A stretch of 64,000 bases of DNA from Micromonospora parva (GTDB taxonomy: Bacteria > Actinomycetota > Actinomycetes > Mycobacteriales > Micromonosporaceae). This document shows, piece by piece, positions 42,407 through 51,654 of this stretch (its first letter is position 1; each line of letters starts with the position of its first letter). The position numbers and the translations under genes are program-made. Where the stretch lies: positions 124,001 to 188,000 of the forward strand of contig NZ_JNZS01000003.1 of the NCBI RefSeq assembly GCF_000718515.1, given 5' to 3'. A model generated the notes under the pieces. The model was not told where the DNA came from. It searched no databases and saw only the letters and a list, made by a program, of their open reading frames with translations.

Positions 42407-43340
42407 CAGCCTCGCGAATCGCGTGGCCGTCCGGGACCGCACCGTCGTCGCCCCCGCGACGCCGGTGCGGGCCCGGCGGTCGCGGGCACGACTCGTACCG
42501 CTGCTCTACACCGCACCGGCGCTGCTCTTCTACGCGGCCTTCGTGATCGCGCCCTGGCTGCACAGCCTCTGGATCTCGTTCTGGGACTGGAACGGGATCG
42601 GCGTCGCCACCTGGGCCGGGCTCGACAACTACCGGGAGATCCTCGCCGACCCGGCGCTACGACTCTCCCTGGTCCACGCCTTCGGGCTGATCCTCTTCTA
42701 CTCGGTCATCCCGATCTGCTTCGGCCTGGTGCTGGCGGCGCTCGTCGCGAACGTGCCCTGGAAGGGCATGCCCTTCGTCCGTACTGTGATCTTCCTGCCG
42801 CAGATCCTTCCGCTGGTCGCGGTCGGCAGCGTCTGGAAGCTGTTCTTCGACGACGACGGACCGTTCAACGCGCTGCTGCGCGCGGTCGGCCTGTCCGACC
42901 TCACCCGGGCCTGGCTGGGTGACTTCACCTGGGCCTATCCGGCGGTCGGAGTCGTCGGGACCTGGGTCTCGACCGGGCTCTGCTTCCTGCTGCTGTACTC
43001 CGGAATCGGCAAGATCGATCCGGCCCTGTACGAAGCCGCCCGGCTCGACGGCGCCGGCGCGATCCACGAGTTCTGGCACGTCACAGTGCCGGGTCTGCGC
43101 CGGGAGATGTCGGTGGCCGCGACCGTCACCGTGATCGCCGCCCTGGCCAGCTTCGACGTCGTCTACGTGATGACCGCCGGCGGCCCCGGCGAGTCGACAC
43201 TGGTGCCCGGTGTCGCCATCTACCGGCTGACCTTCACCGCGGGGCAGGTCGGCACCGCCTGTGCGCTCGCCGTCGTCCTGTCCCTGCTGACCTGCGCGGT
43301 CATGTTCGCCCTGAACCGCCTCACCCGGGAGAAGACATGA
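42399..43340 (+). CDS. Sugar ABC transporter permease (MalF-type)
   Basis: The 313-residue protein has six helices and the EAA loop (EAARLDGAGAIHEFWHVTVPGL) that contacts the ATPase. It overlaps both neighbours (8 bases and ATGA). No ATPase is encoded in the operon, so a shared MsiK-type ATPase is the likely energy source, as is usual in actinomycete CUT1 importers. Confidence 0.95.
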   Translation: MADSLANRVAVRDRTVVAPATPVRARRSRARLVPLLYTAPALLFYAAFVIAPWLHSLWISFWDWNGIGVATWAGLDNYREILADPALRLSLVHAFGLILFYSVIPICFGLVLAALVANVPWKGMPFVRTVIFLPQILPLVAVGSVWKLFFDDDGPFNALLRAVGLSDLTRAWLGDFTWAYPAVGVVGTWVSTGLCFLLLYSGIGKIDPALYEAARLDGAGAIHEFWHVTVPGLRREMSVAATVTVIAALASFDVVYVMTAGGPGESTLVPGVAIYRLTFTAGQVGTACALAVVLSLLTCAVMFALNRLTREKT

Positions 43341-44143
43341 TCCGGTCGATGACCCGGTTGTCGCTGCTGGCCGCCACCGCCTCGGTGCTGGTCCCCTTCT
43401 ACGCGATCGTCGCCGCGTCGCTGCAACCACAGGACAATCTCAGCCCGGGCCTCGCGTGGCCGTCGGATCCGCAGTGGCACAACTACGTCGACGCCTGGTC
43501 GACCGGCGGCTTCGCGGACCTCATGCGGTCCAGCCTGATCATCGCGCTCGGCGTCGTACCCCTCGCGCTGGTGCTCGCGACGCTCGCCGGATACGGGCTG
43601 GCGATGATGCGGCTAGCCGTCCGGGGGCCGATCTTCGCGTTGCTCATGCTGGGTCTGGCCCTGCCGTACGAGTCGATCGTCATCCCGCTCTACTACGACC
43701 TCAAGTCGATCGGACTCCTCAACACCTACTGGGCGGTCATCCTGCCGCTCATCGGGGCGTTCATGCCGTTCGGGGTGTTCTGGATGCGGAGCCACTTCGA
43801 GTCGCTGCCGCCGGAACTCACCGAGGCCGCCGAGATGGACGGCGCGACCAGCAGGCAGATCCTGCGCCAGGTCCTGCTGCCCACCGCCCGACCGGCGCTC
43901 ACCACCCTCGGCCTTCTCTACTTCATGTGGGCGTGGAACCAGTTCCTGCTCGCGCTGATCCTGATCCAGGACCCGGCGATGCGGACGGCGCCGTCCGGGC
44001 TCGGCAAGTTCATCCAGGCCTACGGCCGCAACATCCCGCTGCTCAGCGCCGGAACGATCATCGTCATCGTGCCAGTGGTCATCCTCTACCTCTTCTTCCA
44101 GCGCCACTTCGTCAAAGGCATCCTTTCCGGCGCCATCAAATAG
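43337..44143 (+). CDS. Sugar ABC transporter permease (MalG-type)
   Basis: The 268-residue membrane protein has six helices and an EAA loop (EAAEMDGATSRQILRQVLLP). It is the second subunit of the CUT1 permease and begins by ATGA overlap with the first. It is followed after 10 bp by the dehydrogenase gene. Confidence 0.95.
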   Translation: MIRSMTRLSLLAATASVLVPFYAIVAASLQPQDNLSPGLAWPSDPQWHNYVDAWSTGGFADLMRSSLIIALGVVPLALVLATLAGYGLAMMRLAVRGPIFALLMLGLALPYESIVIPLYYDLKSIGLLNTYWAVILPLIGAFMPFGVFWMRSHFESLPPELTEAAEMDGATSRQILRQVLLPTARPALTTLGLLYFMWAWNQFLLALILIQDPAMRTAPSGLGKFIQAYGRNIPLLSAGTIIVIVPVVILYLFFQRHFVKGILSGAIK

Positions 44144-44153
44144 GAGACACCTG

Positions 44154-45416
44154 ATGTCCATCACACTGGCGATCGTCGGTGCCGGAGCGCGAGGCGCCGC
44201 CTACGCGCGGCTCGCCGTGGCCACCGCAAACGCCACGATCGCGGCTGTCGCCGATCCCGACCCCGCCCGCCGCATCACCCTGGCCGACGAGTTCGACGTA
44301 CCCGCCGAGCGCCGGTTCGCCTCGTGGGAAGACCTCGCCGCACAGCCCCGGCTCGCCGACGCGGTGATCGTCGCGACCCCCGATCGCGCGCACGTCGAGC
44401 CGGTGGTGGCCTTCGCCGAGCGCGGCTACGCGATCCTGCTGGAGAAGCCGATGGCGCCGCTGCCCGAGCAGGCGGAACGCATCGTCGCCGCAGCCGTCGA
44501 CAACGACGTCCTCCTCGCCGTTTGTCACGTACTCCGGTACACGCCCTACTCCCAGACGCTCAAGCGGCTGATCGACGCCGGGCGGATCGGTGCGATCGTC
44601 AGCATCGACCACCTGGAACCTGTCGGCTGGTGGCACCACGCCCACAGCTACGTGCGCGGCAACTGGGCGGTGGAGGCCGAATCCTCCTCGATGCTGCTCG
44701 CCAAGTCCTGCCACGACATCGACTGGCTCGGCCACCTCATCGGCCGGCCGGTCCGCCGGGTCTCCTCCTTCGGCGGCCTCGCCCACTTCCGGCCGGAGAA
44801 CCGTCCGGCTGGAGCGACCGAACGCTGCGTCGACTGCCCGGTCGAACGATCCTGTGCCTACTCCGCGATCCGGATCTACGAACGGTTCCTCGGTGACCCC
44901 GTCCACGAGGCATGGCCGCTGGGCGTGCTCACCGACGATGTCAGCGCGGACGGCGTCCGCAAAGCCCTGGAGGACGGCCCGTACGGCGTCTGCGTCTACA
45001 CAGGTCGCAACGACGTCGTCGACCACCAGGTGGTCAACCTCGAATATGAGGGCGGCAGCACCGTCGCTTTCACGATGACGGCCTTCACGGCGCTCGACTT
45101 CCGCAAGACTCGAATCTTCGGCACGCTCGGCAGCATCGAGGGCGACGGTCGCACCCTGCGGGTCCACGACTTCCTCACCGACACCGTCGAGACCATCGAC
45201 CTGGATCCCGACGGCGACGCCTCGGCCGCCGACGGGCACGGCGGCGCCGACGCGGCACTCATCGAGGCGTTCATCGCGGCGGTCACCACCGGTGACCGCT
45301 CACTGGTCACCTCCGGACCCGAGGAGAGCATCTCCTCACACCGGGTCGTGTGGGCGGCGGAGCAGTCCCGCGCCACCGGCAGCGTCGTCGAGCTCATTCC
45401 CGCAACCCCGGTCTAG
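44154..45416 (+). CDS. Gfo/Idh/MocA-family sugar dehydrogenase
   Basis: The 420-residue NAD(P)-dependent enzyme has a Rossmann N-terminus (LAIVGAGARGAAYARLA near residue 4), the EKPMAPL motif near 98 and the C-terminal beta-sheet domain. A cysteine cluster (CVDCPVERSC) near residue 225 is an insertion of unknown role, possibly a metal site. In operon with the importer, it probably oxidises or epimerises the imported sugar. Substrate not known. Confidence 0.9.
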   Translation: MSITLAIVGAGARGAAYARLAVATANATIAAVADPDPARRITLADEFDVPAERRFASWEDLAAQPRLADAVIVATPDRAHVEPVVAFAERGYAILLEKPMAPLPEQAERIVAAAVDNDVLLAVCHVLRYTPYSQTLKRLIDAGRIGAIVSIDHLEPVGWWHHAHSYVRGNWAVEAESSSMLLAKSCHDIDWLGHLIGRPVRRVSSFGGLAHFRPENRPAGATERCVDCPVERSCAYSAIRIYERFLGDPVHEAWPLGVLTDDVSADGVRKALEDGPYGVCVYTGRNDVVDHQVVNLEYEGGSTVAFTMTAFTALDFRKTRIFGTLGSIEGDGRTLRVHDFLTDTVETIDLDPDGDASAADGHGGADAALIEAFIAAVTTGDRSLVTSGPEESISSHRVVWAAEQSRATGSVVELIPATPV

Positions 45417-45444
45417 GGGTACGCCGCAAACCGCCGAACGACAC

Positions 45445-45475
45445 CCCGGGGCGATCGACTCGCGATCGCCCCGGG
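45445..45475 (+). terminator. Terminator of the sugar ABC operon
   Basis: Arms CCCGGGGCGATCG and CGATCGCCCCGGG form a 13-bp perfect stem with a 5-base loop, 28 bp past the dehydrogenase stop. Confidence 0.8.
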
Positions 45476-45556
45476 AGCTGCGGGCCCCTGTCGACCGGTG
45501 GAACCGTCGATCAGCTCCCGCAGGATGTCGGCGTGACCGGCATGCCGGAGCCTCAT
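45460..45556 (-). pseudogene. DinB/DUF664 C-terminal remnant
   Basis: The minus strand encodes RLRHAGHADILRELIDGSTGR, the hallmark end of DinB/DUF664 proteins (usually ARHxGHADxLRExIDGxTG). Nothing upstream matches, so this is a short 3' fragment partly overlapping the ABC terminator. Confidence 0.6.
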
Positions 45557-45583
45557 CGAACGCCGTCGCGTAGCTTGGGCTGA

Positions 45584-46045
45584 ATGACGAGCAGTGGGCG
45601 GAACGACTCCGCCGATCACCTCGTGGTCTGCTCACGCACTGCCCTGGTCGAGCTGGCGGCGGTGTTACCCGCAACGGGCAGGTTCGTCGTGGCCCGACTT
45701 GACGGAACGAGGATGGCGGACGCGGACCTCGCCTTCTACGAGTTCTCCGACGCGCTGCTCTTCCCCGGTTACTTCGGTTGGAACTGGGACGCGTTGTCCG
45801 ACTGTCTTCGTGATCTGAACTGGCTGCCCGCGGACGGGTACCTGATCGTCGTCGACAACGTGACCCGGATGCTGTCGAGCAGTGCAGACGATCGGAACAC
45901 GCTGTTCCGGATCCTGTCGCAGGCCGTGCGGCACTGGGCGTTTCCGGTCGGTCGGCCAGAGTTCACTGTGCTGCTGCTGTGCGACAGCGATGACGAGGCC
46001 GCACTGTTGCGGCAGGAGATCGCTAACGCGCTTCGAAAATCGTGA
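45584..46045 (+). CDS. Barstar-like protein
   Basis: The 153-residue protein has the barstar core: GRFVVARLDGTRMADADLAFYEFSDAL (in parts), then FPGYFGWNWDALSDCLRDLNWL with the conserved YFG-NWDAL motif, and a strand VLLLCDSDDEAALL at the end. Barstar inhibits the RNase barnase. No barnase-type toxin gene is adjacent, so it may be an orphan immunity protein or part of a larger toxin family elsewhere. Start ATG 45584 has no clear ribosome binding site. Confidence 0.8.
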   Translation: MTSSGRNDSADHLVVCSRTALVELAAVLPATGRFVVARLDGTRMADADLAFYEFSDALLFPGYFGWNWDALSDCLRDLNWLPADGYLIVVDNVTRMLSSSADDRNTLFRILSQAVRHWAFPVGRPEFTVLLLCDSDDEAALLRQEIANALRKS

Positions 46046-46104
46046 CGCGCTTCGCAGGCCGGCCCGGCCAACGCTGACCGCCAGGCTCATGCCTCAATGC
46101 CGCG

Positions 46105-46385
46105 CTACAGGTCCATCGCGTACACCCGGACCCGGCGGCCGGTGCCCGGCTGCACCGTCTCGCGATCCAACGACATGCCCAGCTTGACCATCACCCGAGC
46201 GGACGCCTCGTTGCCGACGACGTGAATGCTGACCAGCCGCCGGAGGTCGAGCTCGGCACGAGTGCGCGCGACGACCGCCTGGGCCGCCTCGGTGGCCAGG
46301 CCCCGACCCCAGTGCGTACGGCCGAGCCGGCAACCGATCTCCACTGCCGGCATGATCTCGGGCAGGAGTGAGAGACGACGACCTG
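46105..46385 (-). pseudogene. GNAT acetyltransferase C-terminal fragment
   Basis: About 90 residues are recognisable: IGCRLGRTHWGRGLATEAAQAVVA with the acetyl-CoA-binding Q/RxxGxG/A region, then LVSIHVVGNEASARVMVKLGM. This matches the second half of RimJ/RimL-type GNATs. The N-terminal half is missing, replaced at about 46390 by unrelated sequence. The long minus-strand frame that continues upstream is not protein-like. Confidence 0.7.
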
Positions 46386-46402
46386 CCGATTCGGATCCTG
46401 TG

Positions 46403-46662
46403 CACGTGATCCGGTCCGCGGACCTGCTGCGTGAGGGTCGTGTGCTTCTGCTCGGCCTCGCCGACCGCGCAGATGTCCGCGACGGCGCGACCGCGTGGAC
46501 CGGACGGTCAACACCGTCGCCACCCGCACGGACCGGATCGACGTCGACGCCTAGCTGATCCGGCCCGACGGCTGCGTCGCCCGGGCCTTGCCCACCGCGC
46601 AGGATCTGGACCCCGCCACGCTGGTGCGTGCGCTCGGCATCTGGCTCGGCCATTCGGCCTGA
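46403..46662 (+). pseudogene. FAD-dependent monooxygenase C-terminal fragment
   Basis: The plus strand encodes LLREGRVLLLGLADRADVRDGATAW, then, after a frameshift near 46500, VNTVATRTDRIDVDA, an in-frame TAG at 46552 and LIRPDGCVARALPT up to a TGA at 46660. This matches the C-terminal thioredoxin-like domain of PheA/TfdB-type aromatic monooxygenases. With its 5' part missing, a frameshift and a stop, it is a decayed gene. Confidence 0.7.
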
Positions 46663-46747
46663 CCGGCGCATTAACGGTCGTCTCAGATTCGCTCGGTACG
46701 AAGTCGGCATCAGATAAGCGATGTGACCCGTATGGAGGAAACTAGTG

Positions 46748-48889
46748 ATGGCAGTCAATGCAGCACCGCCCGGGGAAGCACCGGCCGGTCGCTTGGCAGG
46801 CCGGTGGGTGCCATGGTTGGTGATCGGGTTGTGGGTGGCGCTGGCGGCGGTCATGGTGCCGCTGAGCGGGAAGTTGAGCTCGGTAACCACCGACAGAGCC
46901 GTGGACACCCTGCCGGCCAGCGCCGAGTCCACCAAGGTGGCCGTGCTGGAGGACAGCCTCCCCGGCGGTGAGGACAACACGTTCGTCTTCGTGTACCACC
47001 GTGCCAGCGGCTTGACCGACGCCGACCGCGCGTCGGTCGAGCGCCACCACGACACCCTTGCCAAGCGGTACCCGCCGAAGGCGACGGCGGCGGGCGGCGA
47101 GGACGACGAGGGCCCAGCGACGAAACCCTCCACCGACGGCAAGGCGATGATGTTCACCCTCGACGTGAGCACGACCTACGGCGCACCAGAGACCATCGTC
47201 GGCCCATTGCGTGAGGCTGCGAAGGACCGCCCCGCCGGCCTGGAACTCGACGTGACCGGACCCGCCGCGGTCGACGGCGACATGGACGCCGTCTTTGACG
47301 GCATCGACCTGCAGGTCTTCCTCACCACCGTCGTCGTCGTCACGCTCCTGCTGATTCTCACCTACCGCAGCCCGGTGTTATGGCTCATCCCGCTCATGGC
47401 TGTGGGCGCGGCCGCACTGACCGCGATGGCGACCGTCTACCTGCTCGTCAAGGGCTTCGGCATCGTGATCAACGACCAGAACTCGGCGCTGCTGACGATC
47501 CTGGTATTCGGCGTCGGCACGGACTACGCGCTATTGCTCATCGCCCGGTACCGGGAGACGCTGCACCACCACGAGAACGTCCGGGTCGCGATGGTCCACG
47601 CGCTACGCGGCGCGGCGCCGGCCATCGTCGCGTCCGCGGCCACCGTGATCGCTGGCCTGCTCTGCCTGCTCGTCGCCGACCTGAACAGCACCAGCGGGTT
47701 GGGCCCGATCGGCGCGGCCGGCATCCTGTGCGCGCTGGTGGCCATGCTGACGCTGTTCCCGGCGGTGCTCGTGGTGCTCGGCAGGCGGATCTTCTGGCCG
47801 GCCATCCCGCGGTTCGACACGGCCGTCCAGGAGAAGCCGGGGCTGTGGGGACGGCTCGGCACCGCCATCAGCCGCCGACGGTGGGTGGCGACGCTAGGCT
47901 CGCTCGGAGTCCTCGGCGTGCTCGCCATCGGGCTGGCGGGCAATACCGGCGCCCTCCGGGAGCAGGACCAGTTCCTGTCCGCGCCGGAGTCGGTCACCGG
48001 CTTCAGCGTCCTCCGCCAGCACTTCCCGGAGCTCGGCGGCCAGCCGATGACGATTTTCACACGGCCGGCGTACCAGGAGCGGGTGCTCGACGTCGTCCAG
48101 GGCACTCGCGGTGTGGCCTTGGCCGTCCCGGGGCAGACCAGCGGAGGGTGGGCCGACATCTCCGTGTTCCCAACCGACGCGCCGGACACCGCCGCGGAGT
48201 ACGACACGATCAAGCGGGTGCGTACCGCCGTGCACGCGGTGAACGGGGCGGAGGCGATCGTCGGCGGGCCGAGCGCGGAAAACCTCGACACCGAGGTCAC
48301 CACCACCCGCGACGAGAAGCTGGTGATCCCGCTGGTGCTCATCGTCGTCCTGATCGTCCTCGGGCTACTGCTCCGAGCGATCGTGGCCCCGCTGGTCCTG
48401 ATGGCGACCGTGATCGTCTCATTCGCCGCAGCCTTCGGCGGCAGCGTGTTCGTCTTCGACACGATCCTCGGGTTCAAGGGCGTCGACTATTCGGTGCCGC
48501 TGCTGGCGTTCCTGTTCCTGGTGGCGCTCGGCATCGACTACAACATTTTCCTGACCAGCCGGGCTCGGGAGGAGACTGTGCGTCTCGGCACCGGAGAGGG
48601 CATGCTCAAAGCCCTCGCCGCCACCGGTGGCGTCATCACCTCGGCGGGGTTGGTCCTAGCGGCCACGTTCGCGGTCCTCGCCTCACTTCCGCTGGTGATG
48701 CTGATCGAGGTCGGGTTCCTGGTCGCCTTCGGCGTGCTGCTCGACGCCTTACTGGTGCGGTCGGTCCTGGTGCCCGCCCTCACGCTGCTGATCGGCCGGC
48801 GGATGTGGTGGCCGAGCCGGTTGTCCCGACCGGTGGAGCTGCCGGACGATCAACGGCCGCTCGTGGAGGGAACCGCGCCGCAACGGTGA
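46748..48889 (+). CDS. MMPL/RND-family transporter
   Basis: The 713-residue membrane protein has two repeats, each a helix, an external domain and five helices, as in MMPL transporters of lipids or drugs. The proton-relay type motif GTDYALLLIARYRE is near residue 257, with its second-half counterpart GIDYNIFLTSRAREE near 595. ATG 46748 follows GGAGGA at good spacing. It is convergent with a two-component system; such pairs often sense envelope stress. Cargo unknown. Confidence 0.93.
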   Translation: MAVNAAPPGEAPAGRLAGRWVPWLVIGLWVALAAVMVPLSGKLSSVTTDRAVDTLPASAESTKVAVLEDSLPGGEDNTFVFVYHRASGLTDADRASVERHHDTLAKRYPPKATAAGGEDDEGPATKPSTDGKAMMFTLDVSTTYGAPETIVGPLREAAKDRPAGLELDVTGPAAVDGDMDAVFDGIDLQVFLTTVVVVTLLLILTYRSPVLWLIPLMAVGAAALTAMATVYLLVKGFGIVINDQNSALLTILVFGVGTDYALLLIARYRETLHHHENVRVAMVHALRGAAPAIVASAATVIAGLLCLLVADLNSTSGLGPIGAAGILCALVAMLTLFPAVLVVLGRRIFWPAIPRFDTAVQEKPGLWGRLGTAISRRRWVATLGSLGVLGVLAIGLAGNTGALREQDQFLSAPESVTGFSVLRQHFPELGGQPMTIFTRPAYQERVLDVVQGTRGVALAVPGQTSGGWADISVFPTDAPDTAAEYDTIKRVRTAVHAVNGAEAIVGGPSAENLDTEVTTTRDEKLVIPLVLIVVLIVLGLLLRAIVAPLVLMATVIVSFAAAFGGSVFVFDTILGFKGVDYSVPLLAFLFLVALGIDYNIFLTSRAREETVRLGTGEGMLKALAATGGVITSAGLVLAATFAVLASLPLVMLIEVGFLVAFGVLLDALLVRSVLVPALTLLIGRRMWWPSRLSRPVELPDDQRPLVEGTAPQR

Positions 48890-48906
48890 GCGCGGCGGCA
48901 CAGTCG

Positions 48907-48943
48907 AGATCCGGGGCGGGCTTCTGCCCGTCCCGGATCTTTG
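48907..48943. terminator. Terminator between MMPL and histidine kinase genes
   Basis: A 15-bp stem (48907-48921 with 48926-48940, one G-T pair) with loop TTCT is followed by a short T-rich run, at the meeting point of two convergent genes. Confidence 0.85.
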
Positions 48944-50404
48944 TCATGGACCGGCGGCCGTCACCGTGTCCGCCCCTGCGGTGAGCTGCGTGAGCCGAGC
49001 GGGCGGGGCTGCGGCCGGAAGGATGATCCGCAGGAGCGCGCCACCGCGTGCGGACCGGGTGACGGTGACCTGGCCGGCGTGGGCGTCGACGACCCGCTGC
49101 ACGATCGACAGCCCCAGACCCGATCCCGGCAGCGCCCGGGCGCTCTCGGCACGGTAGAACCGGTCGAACACCCGCGGTACGTCGGCGGCGTCGATGCCCG
49201 GCCCGGCGTCGTCGACCTCGAGGACCGCCGACGCGCCCTCGGCACGGAGCCGGACCTGGACCGGCTGTTCAGCGGGAGACCACTTGCTGGCGTTGTCGAT
49301 GAGGTTGAGCACCGCCCGCTGGAGCGCAGCGGGACGCCCGCTCACCCACACGGTGGTCACGTCGAGCGCGACCTCGATGTCGGGTACGCGGGAACGAGCC
49401 CGGGTCGCGGCGGCCACCACCACGTCGGCGACATCGAGCAGCTCGGTGCTCTCGTCGCTGACGTCGCCGCGCGCCAGGTCGGTCAGCTCGGCGGCAAGGG
49501 TGCTCAACTCGGCCACCTGGGCACCGAGATCGTTGAGCAGTCGGGTCCGGCTGTCCGCCGGCAGTGCGCTGTCCAGCGTGCCGCGTCGATCGAGCCGGAT
49601 CAGCAGCTCAACGTTGAGGCGCAGGCTGGTGAGCGGGGTCTTGAGTTCGTGGGCGGCGTCCTCGGCGAGTAGCCGCTGGGCCCGCCGGGAGTCCCGGAGC
49701 GCGGCGAGCATGTCGTTGATCGACTGGATCAGCCGCCGGATCTCCCCGCCGCCCTCGTCCGGGATATCGGCGTCGATGTCCCGGGTCTGCGCGACACGAA
49801 CCGCGGCGGCAGTCAGCCGGTCGATCGGTGCCAGCCCGGTCCGCGCCACGGTCCGCCCGACAAGGGCGCCCCCGGCCACGCAGAGCAGACCGATCAGCAG
49901 CATGCCCAACCCGAACTGGTTGACCGGGCTGTCGTCGCTGTTGCGGGCCACCTGGACCGCGCCGTCGCCCACCCGCAGCGTGTAGATGAGGTAGCCGTCG
50001 TCGTCGCTGTCGTTCGACTCCATCAGGTCGGCCGACGCGCCCTGCGCCACGCGCCACGCGTGCCCGCTGACGGGCGGCAGCGCCGGTTGGCCGGCCGGCG
50101 TCCGGGTCGAACCATCGGGCAGGATGACCCGCACCAGCCGACCGGATCCGGGATACGGCGGTAGCTGGACCTGCGCCAGACCGGTGCGCTCCACTGTCGT
50201 CGCCAGGACGCGGGAGTCCGCGCGTAGCTGATTCTCGGCGTTGTCCCGCAGCTCCGAGTCCAGCAGTTCGCTGGCCACCTGAAAAGCCAGGAACACGCTG
50301 ACCGCGATGGCCGTGGCCGCGATCACCGTCAGCCTGGTTCGCAGGGACCGCTGGCGCCACCATCGGGTCAGCCGACGCGGTACCCAACCGGCGGACCTGC
50401 TCAC
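48944..50404 (-). CDS. Sensor histidine kinase
   Basis: The 486-residue protein has an N-terminal helix (about 25-45), an extracellular sensor to about 165, a second helix ([22 protein letters not shown]), HAMP, the H-box with H252 in [12 protein letters not shown], and an ATPase domain (N-box [13 protein letters not shown]1 DDAGPGID, G2 GSGLGLSIV). It starts at GTG 50404 and overlaps the regulator gene (GTGA). It senses an unknown extracytoplasmic signal. Confidence 0.95.
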   Translation of the reverse strand: MSRSAGWVPRRLTRWWRQRSLRTRLTVIAATAIAVSVFLAFQVASELLDSELRDNAENQLRADSRVLATTVERTGLAQVQLPPYPGSGRLVRVILPDGSTRTPAGQPALPPVSGHAWRVAQGASADLMESNDSDDDGYLIYTLRVGDGAVQVARNSDDSPVNQFGLGMLLIGLLCVAGGALVGRTVARTGLAPIDRLTAAAVRVAQTRDIDADIPDEGGGEIRRLIQSINDMLAALRDSRRAQRLLAEDAAHELKTPLTSLRLNVELLIRLDRRGTLDSALPADSRTRLLNDLGAQVAELSTLAAELTDLARGDVSDESTELLDVADVVVAAATRARSRVPDIEVALDVTTVWVSGRPAALQRAVLNLIDNASKWSPAEQPVQVRLRAEGASAVLEVDDAGPGIDAADVPRVFDRFYRAESARALPGSGLGLSIVQRVVDAHAGQVTVTRSARGGALLRIILPAAAPPARLTQLTAGADTVTAAGP

Positions 50405-51084
50405 GGAGGAGTCTCCCGCAGCGTGTACCCCAAGCCGCGCAGCGTGTAAATCAATCGCGGCTCACCCGCGGCCTCCATCTTGCGGCGCAGGTAGCTCACG
50501 TACACCTGAAGGTTGTTGGCGGTGGTGCTCATGTCGAAGCCCCAGATCGCCTCGAACAGCGCGTCGCGGGTCAACACCCGGGTCGCGTTGCGCACGAGGA
50601 CCTGTAGCAGGGAGAACTCGGTTCGGGTCAGATACAGCGGTCGCCCACCTCGCCACGCCTCGAACCTGTCGGGATCGAGCCGGACGTCGGCGAACGACAG
50701 GATCTGCGACTCGTCGTCGCCCGGCGCGTGGCGGCGCAGCAGAGCCCTCACCCGGGCCAGCAACTCCTCGGTGGCGAACGGCTTGGGTAGGTAGTCGTCG
50801 GCGCCCGCGTCCAGCCCCGCGACCCGGTCGGAGACCTGATCCCGAGCGGTCAGCATCAGAACCGGCAGATCCCTACCCGCCGCCCGCAACCGCCGGCAGG
50901 TCTCCAACCCGCCGAGGCGGGGCATCATCACGTCGAGGATCAGCAGATCCGGCGCGTCTGCGCCGACCCCGTCGAGCACGGCGAGACCGTTGGCGGCGGT
51001 GCTGGTGCCGTAACCCTCGACCTGGAGCACCCGCTCCAGCGACTCACGGATGGCCGCCTCGTCATCGGCGATCATGATCTGCAC
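50401..51084 (-). CDS. OmpR-family response regulator
   Basis: The 227-residue regulator has a receiver domain with acidic pair near 7-8, phospho-acceptor D51 (LLILDVMMP) and the KPF lysine near 101, followed by a winged helix ending [14 protein letters not shown] 51084 is preceded by GGAGGGGG at suitable spacing; a longer ATG at 51135 adds unconserved residues. It forms an operon with the histidine kinase. Confidence 0.95.
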   Translation of the reverse strand: MQIMIADDEAAIRESLERVLQVEGYGTSTAANGLAVLDGVGADAPDLLILDVMMPRLGGLETCRRLRAAGRDLPVLMLTARDQVSDRVAGLDAGADDYLPKPFATEELLARVRALLRRHAPGDDESQILSFADVRLDPDRFEAWRGGRPLYLTRTEFSLLQVLVRNATRVLTRDALFEAIWGFDMSTTANNLQVYVSYLRRKMEAAGEPRLIYTLRGLGYTLRETPP

Positions 51085-51654
51085 GCCAGCCCGCCCCCTC
51101 CAGTTGATGCTTTTGCGCTCATCCTCCCCGATCAACCTGAGGGCAGGATTAATGCTCCAACGGCAGTAGGCGAACCCAGTTCTGTTCGCGTTCGTTGGTC
51201 CGCCTGCGACGGACCGTTGAGCGGCAGTCCGGTACGGAACTCGCCGACATGCTGTTCAAGCTGCAACTGGGCGCCGCCGGCAAACCCCAGCTCCATCCGG
51301 GTGGGCACCTCGCCGTTCACCGTCGACTTTCCCGGCCGGCGGGGCTGAGCCGGGACGGGCACCGGCGCCGCCCGCGCACCCCGGTCCGGGCCGGGTCAGC
51401 GTTCATTGCCGACTTCCGCCAAGCGAGTGCGCAGGTCGGCAGGCTGGGAGAACGTGTAGCCGCAGGCAGGGGCGGATGCAGCTGAGTGGGCCGGGGCCTG
51501 GGAGTCCAGCCGCAGCTGCTACCGGGCTTCTGTGGACATGCTTCTTCTTTGCACGGGGCCGGGAGGTCAACCAGTCCGGCGCGGGATTGCCGGTCGGTCG
51601 AAGTGCCTGGCATGATCCGGGCATGATCGAAAGAATCGAGTCCTCCGTCCGCCG
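51085..51654. other. Gap of 570 bp without a clear gene
   Basis: A minus-strand frame at 51132-51296 ([20 protein letters not shown] at its start) has coding-like third positions for about 35 codons but no recognised family and no ribosome binding site. Otherwise nothing is seen. It should contain the two-component promoter. Confidence 0.4.

Larger units (their letters stand above)
46046..46747. other. Gap of gene remnants between barstar and MMPL genes
   Basis: The stretch holds a truncated GNAT on the minus strand and a truncated FAD monooxygenase on the plus strand, their broken ends meeting near 46390-46400. The last 85 bp should contain the MMPL promoter. Confidence 0.6.

Noticed and set aside
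46386..47172. Long minus-strand frame continuing upstream of the GNAT fragment
   Set aside because: Beyond the GNAT part its product has no acetyltransferase features. It runs opposite to the recognisable monooxygenase remnant and the start of the MMPL gene, so it is a shadow frame.
51132..51296. Small minus-strand frame with partly coding-like codon use
   Set aside because: No ribosome binding site, the coding-like composition fades after about 35 codons, and no family is recognised.
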